DNA of 64,000 nucleotides, taken from contig OZ017802.1 in the NCBI GenBank assembly GCA_963969395.1, positions 6,760,501-6,824,500 of the forward strand, in the 5' to 3' direction. Position numbers and translations under genes: made by a program. Below the pieces are notes generated by a model, which worked only from the letters and a program-made list of their open reading frames with translations, did no database searches and had not been told where the DNA came from. Below are positions 59,762 to 64,000 of the stretch, in pieces; position 1 is the first letter of the stretch; the number at the start of each line of letters is the position of its first letter. This stretch comes from Pseudoscleropodium purum. Taxonomy: Eukaryota > Streptophyta > Bryopsida > Hypnales > Brachytheciaceae.

Positions 59762-60110
59762 AGGTTGTATGTTCAATTGTCTGCCCATCTGCCAAGCGCA
59801 CAACTGGGCGGACAACAATTATGACATTGAAAATGCATTTGTTGTGACCTTTTTTTTGTCATTTGTGAATTGAGTTTTTGGAGTTTGGAGGTGTGTAATA
59901 TACAATTAGAAAAGTATTTTTGAGACCTTTCTAATGGTATATTACACGCCTCAAAATTCCAGAAATTGAGGCTGCAAATAACAAAGGAAATTGTTTGTTG
60001 GTTTGAATTAGCATCCACCCATCCGCTATCCACCTAGTCATCCGTTTGACCACTCAACTACTTGTCTGCCCACTCGATGGTGATTGGTTAGCGTCCATCT
60101 GCATCTATAC
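59762..60110. repeat. Outer diverged tandem units, right side
   Basis: At least one and a half more units of the 240-bp repeat carry TTGACATTGAAAATGCATTTG-like and GGTATATTACACGCC words in inverted sense to the left-side units. Confidence 0.6.
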
Positions 60111-63100
60111 TGTCCATTGAAATGGAATGTTCGGTTTTTGCACGTGATTTTCTAAAAAATAAATGTCCAAGACAACCTTGTTTAACCCTTAAAGGATTAT
60201 ATTGTTTTAAGTCTAAAATTGCTTCAAAGGATTGGTAATGAAAGTAAGACTAAAATCTTTATCTATATTTATTAAATCATAGGATTTTTTAGTTAAATTT
60301 TTTGAATATATCTTATAAAATATCTAAGTATGAAACTTTACAAATTCCAAGATTTAAATATTATAGTACTTGAATAGGAAAAATTATTTTCAATTCTTTC
60401 TAGGTGGTTAAGTTTCATTTTTGTAACTTTTCACTCCAAAATGTGTAATTCCTACAATTTGCATCTCTCTAAAAAATGTTGAAGAATAAATTAGGAATAT
60501 ATATATATATAATTTAAAAAAAATTCATATTCATGCTTGAAAAAATGGTATGTAAAAAGAGGTAAAGTATGATTATAAGTACTAAATTATTAAAAATTTA
60601 GTTATTGAATTTGAAAAAAAAATTATTGCAATGGTTGTAATTTTTTAATATAAATTCTACATTTTTATGTTATTTTTTTGAAAATGATTGAAAATTGAAT
60701 TCAAAATAAGATTTCAAAGTTTATTTTTGAGTAGAGGTTTTGTATCTACTAGCAAACAAGAATAACCTTCTTCTCATTCATGGGCTCATTAATTAGAATA
60801 TAATGATTCAAAGCTTTTCAATTTTATTTAAATACAAAAAACTAAGTTCAAATTTCTATTTAAAAAAAGCGTAATTTTTTCTAAGGCTCCTAGGGTTCTT
60901 GGATTGAAAAAACAAATGTATTGTACAATAATGTATTAACTATGAAGTCAAATATTATGAAAATTGTTGCGACTTGGAGCTACAATTTGACCACATATTG
61001 CATTAGAAGATTTTCAGATACTTTGGAGGGCTGTGAGTTCCCTCAGGTTTTCGTGATGTAGCACAATGATTGCCATATCATTAAAAAAATTAAAAAAACA
61101 ATTTTTTTTTTCAATTTTTCAATTTAAAAAAAAATTTAAGAAAAAACTAACAACACGTGTTCCTTGGCTACCGAGGAAACAACGATGGGAATGGCCCTAA
61201 AACGGCCCTCCTACCCCCCCCCCCCCCCCCAAATCTTCTAATGTAAGAAAATTTTGATAGGAATAAATGAAAATTCTATTTATGAATAGATGACAAAAAA
61301 TATTGCATTGCCCAAAATGCTATATGCTACCAAAAATATATTCAAAATTGACTTTGTAGAAATCTAAATGAATTATCAATTGGTTGTTCACCAACTACTT
61401 AGTCTCTTGGGGATTAGAACATATAGATAAGCTCTAATTTGAGCTCAATTTTCTTTTGTGTTAGTTTTTCCAATTTGGAGGTTTTAGTTTGATTTTTATC
61501 TATTTAACCCGTAATAGATTAAGGTATGTTTTTCTAGCAATATAACTTTTTTAGGTAGGTGCATGTGAGCGGAGATTTCCATATTTTTGGCCCAAATTTT
61601 AATAGAAGGTGTAGACAAGAATATCTTTCATATGCACTAAATTCTAAGGTATTTGGAAATATGAGTCAAAAGTTATGGCCTAATATATAGTTTATTTCTC
61701 AACTCGGGTAGTCTGGGTAGATCTAAAAAAATCACTTTTTTCAAAAATAAAAATTTGAAATTTATTTTCTAGATTTATATATACATAAAAAGCTTTGGGT
61801 CATTCCATTTTGATCAATGAGTCAAAAGTTATGAGGTGCTTTAGTTTGTGGGTGGTCAAAGATTCTCTATACCAAAATAAACTTTGAATCTATGACCGCC
61901 CACAAAATAAAAAAACCTCATAACTTTTATTGAACTCAATTTTCAATATTTCTGAAAAAAAAATTAATAATACTAGGTGAAGAGTAATTATTACAACATT
62001 ACAACCATTGGGATTGGCTTTTTTCAATTTCATAACTAAATTAATAACAATTTAGTATTTTGATTCATTTGCTACTTTCTACTTACTATTTTTTTCCTAT
62101 GTATTGTACAATTCCAAATAATCTGAAATTTCTCGAGCATGTAGCCAATTTGACTTGAAGAATGAATCCAAAGAGTTGTGTGAGCCCTCAAGTTGGCACT
62201 TAGAACTCTAGGTTTATTTTTCACAAATGTTTTGCGACATTTAGCAAATATTTGTGCAATTATGCATAAATTATAATTTTTGAGTGAAATTAGTAGCAAT
62301 CCCTACCAATTAATTTAGAAATCTTCTTAGAAGTAGAAAATATGCTTTTCAACATGTTTCTGTACTTCTAAGTATTAGTTGAGAGATTGTGAGGTTTAAT
62401 TAATAATTTTGAATGAAGTAAGGATGTGAGAATTAGTTAGACCTAATATCTTGTCTATATAACAAATGACCACTACGAGGTGTATGTGACAATTTGGCTA
62501 AGTGTCATAGTCTATTGTTAGGTTTAGAGAATCCAATAGTTTGTAGAATCCAATTCATAGAGAATTTGGATTAGTGTTGTCAGTCTTGTAGGTAACTACC
62601 AAATATCAACCAAAATCAAGGGTAGATTGAGAAAGAAGAGGTTAGAGCTTACAAAGAGGTGTTTATAAGGTAAAAGCATACTAGGAGTAGCCAATCATTC
62701 ACGACAAACCCTAATACTAGAATGATTTTTCCCTTGGGTGGAAATTATTACGAAGTTGTTGGCATTTAGCATTTCCATGAATAGTGCAATTGGAGGTTTG
62801 GTTTTGCTTTAAAGTTTTTGGGACTTCCTAAAGATTGTCCAAAAAGTTTCGGGATGGTACAAACTTCCATAATGACTTCATGAGAAGTCAATGGTATATG
62901 AAGTTGCTGGTAAATTCATAGAAATTACCTAGAGTGCGGTAAAATCCCATTAAAAATTAGGTTAATATTTTGTGTGCTAATAAAGTGTCCTATCAAGTTT
63001 GAAGACTTTCTGATGGGCAAAATTACCAGAATCAGCAACAACATTGGATTTTACAAGAAATTATAATATAGCAATGGGTTGACGAACGAAACAGAAGCGT

Positions 63101-63770
63101 ACGAAGTCTGATTGGAGCAAATGAAGAGTCTATTTTTACTTTTGTGGACAATTGCAATAGCTTTGTCTAGTCAATTTTTTCAACAAGTTTGAATTCCAAA
63201 AGTTAGGATTTCTACCTACCTTAGGAATCATTGTGAGTGCATTTTAACTACAAAAATGGTTGGAAAAATAGAGTCGAGGGGTTGTTGAGAGTAATTGGGG
63301 TCTTTTGAATGCAATGATATAGTTAGTTTTTGATTTGGAGTTGATCCTTAGAAGATAGAAAGGGTCAGTTCATTAAGTTGATTTTTTTAGGTAATTTTGG
63401 GTAATTCTAGGTTAGTTTCCTAAATATCTTGGAGAAAATCTAAGAGTTGATTTGGTTAAATTCTCAAATTTTTTTTTTTAAAGCCTATTTGGACTTTACG
63501 AGGGTTATTTAGGAATCAACTTTAGATTAAACACAAAATATCTACAGTTAATTAGGATTTGATCCCACAAAATCTTTTGAAAGTCAACAGATTTGATTTG
63601 GGCATTATTTCTAGGCTATTTAGGGCTTTTGAGGAACCTACTCGAGGACCTTCTTTTTGGTTAAAAAAAGATTCATTGAACAAATATCTAGGGTTAGATT
63701 ATGGTAGTTTAGAAATTTTCTTTAGGTAGAAAACAAAATATATTGTAGTAAATGAGGAGGTGGGCCCTTT
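60111..63770. other. Gene-free AT-rich interval
   Basis: The interval contains diverged repeat C fragments (about 60,180-61,020 and 61,640-62,260) and a segment at 62,780-63,030 related to 24,400-24,660 in inverted orientation. No supported gene was seen. Confidence 0.4.
61214..61230 (+). repeat. Poly-C run (17 bp)
   Basis: Seventeen C residues lie on the plus strand, within AT-rich repeat DNA. The length is uncertain because it is a homopolymer. Confidence 0.8.
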
Positions 63771-63778
63771 CCCACGAG

Positions 63779-63785
63779 TATATAA
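63779..63785 (+). promoter_or_regulatory. TATA-like box near the right edge
   Basis: TATATAA is followed by GGGCC and a pyrimidine-rich, low-coding stretch with repeated CCAACAC words. It may be a promoter or an LTR that continues beyond the window. Confidence 0.25.
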
Positions 63786-64000
63786 GGGCCTTCCCTCCTT
63801 GTTTCTTGCAACCCATTCTTGCAATCAATTTTCTTTGGTGCCAAGGTTTTGGCACATGTTTCTTATACCAACACTCTGTTAGACAAACTTGATCTTGTGT
63901 ACCAACACATTGTCGGACACAAATTCATTCTTGGTACACCACTACTGTTGGGGTGGCCAAATTTCTATTCAATTCTTGTTCTTATGTTAGTGGAAGAAAT

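Overview
The window reads as a stretch of a large, AT-rich, repeat-dense plant nuclear genome. One intron-containing protein gene looks intact, a plant-type lipoxygenase at 51,058-55,242. All ten exons join in frame through GT-AG introns to give 890 codons. The plant-type lipoxygenase, the plant-style Copia element and the very low gene density point to a land plant. I lean toward a non-flowering lineage such as a bryophyte, but this is inference and I cannot name the organism.

Layout: 65-7,500 holds two decayed, divergently arranged genes. One (minus strand) is a coiled-coil plus RING-like gene; the other (plus strand) is a protein-kinase-like gene split by a 2,954-bp mobile element at 3,016-5,969. 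From 7,700 to 28,570 there is AT-rich DNA with dispersed repeats, minisatellites, a 492-bp foldback (14,227-14,718), a 4.5-kb long-inverted-repeat structure (17,137-21,658) and a TA-flanked MITE (22,328-22,688). From 28,574 to 37,456 lies a Copia retrotransposon with two identical 256-bp LTRs and a 5-bp target duplication. A second copy of the 3-kb element (33,692-36,975) is nested in its RNase H region. Next come a tandem array of about 20 hairpin-forming units (38,550-39,945), a decayed minus-strand gene (about 40,140-41,080), AT-rich repeats, a TTAA-flanked piggyBac-like element (45,879-46,509), a second TA-flanked MITE that splits the apparent LOX promoter (50,339-50,683), and LOX. The right end holds a 2.9-kb near-perfect palindrome (arms about 56,861-58,036 and 58,586-59,761) with a GC-rich hAT-type MITE in its loop (58,059-58,301), then AT-rich repeats.

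The most unusual object is the two-copy 3-kb element. It has 9-bp terminal inverted repeats beginning TG and ending CA, a 5-bp target duplication, a single gag-like or plant-transposon-like ORF, TATA-like boxes before and after the ORF, a dense scatter of CCGG motifs, and no visible LTRs. The copies sit in unrelated targets with different target duplications, so the unit appears to move as a discrete entity. It could be a new non-autonomous element class, or an unusually long coding solo LTR.

No rRNA gene, convincing tRNA gene or CRISPR array was seen. All alignments were done by eye, so identities, copy counts and decayed-gene edges are approximate.
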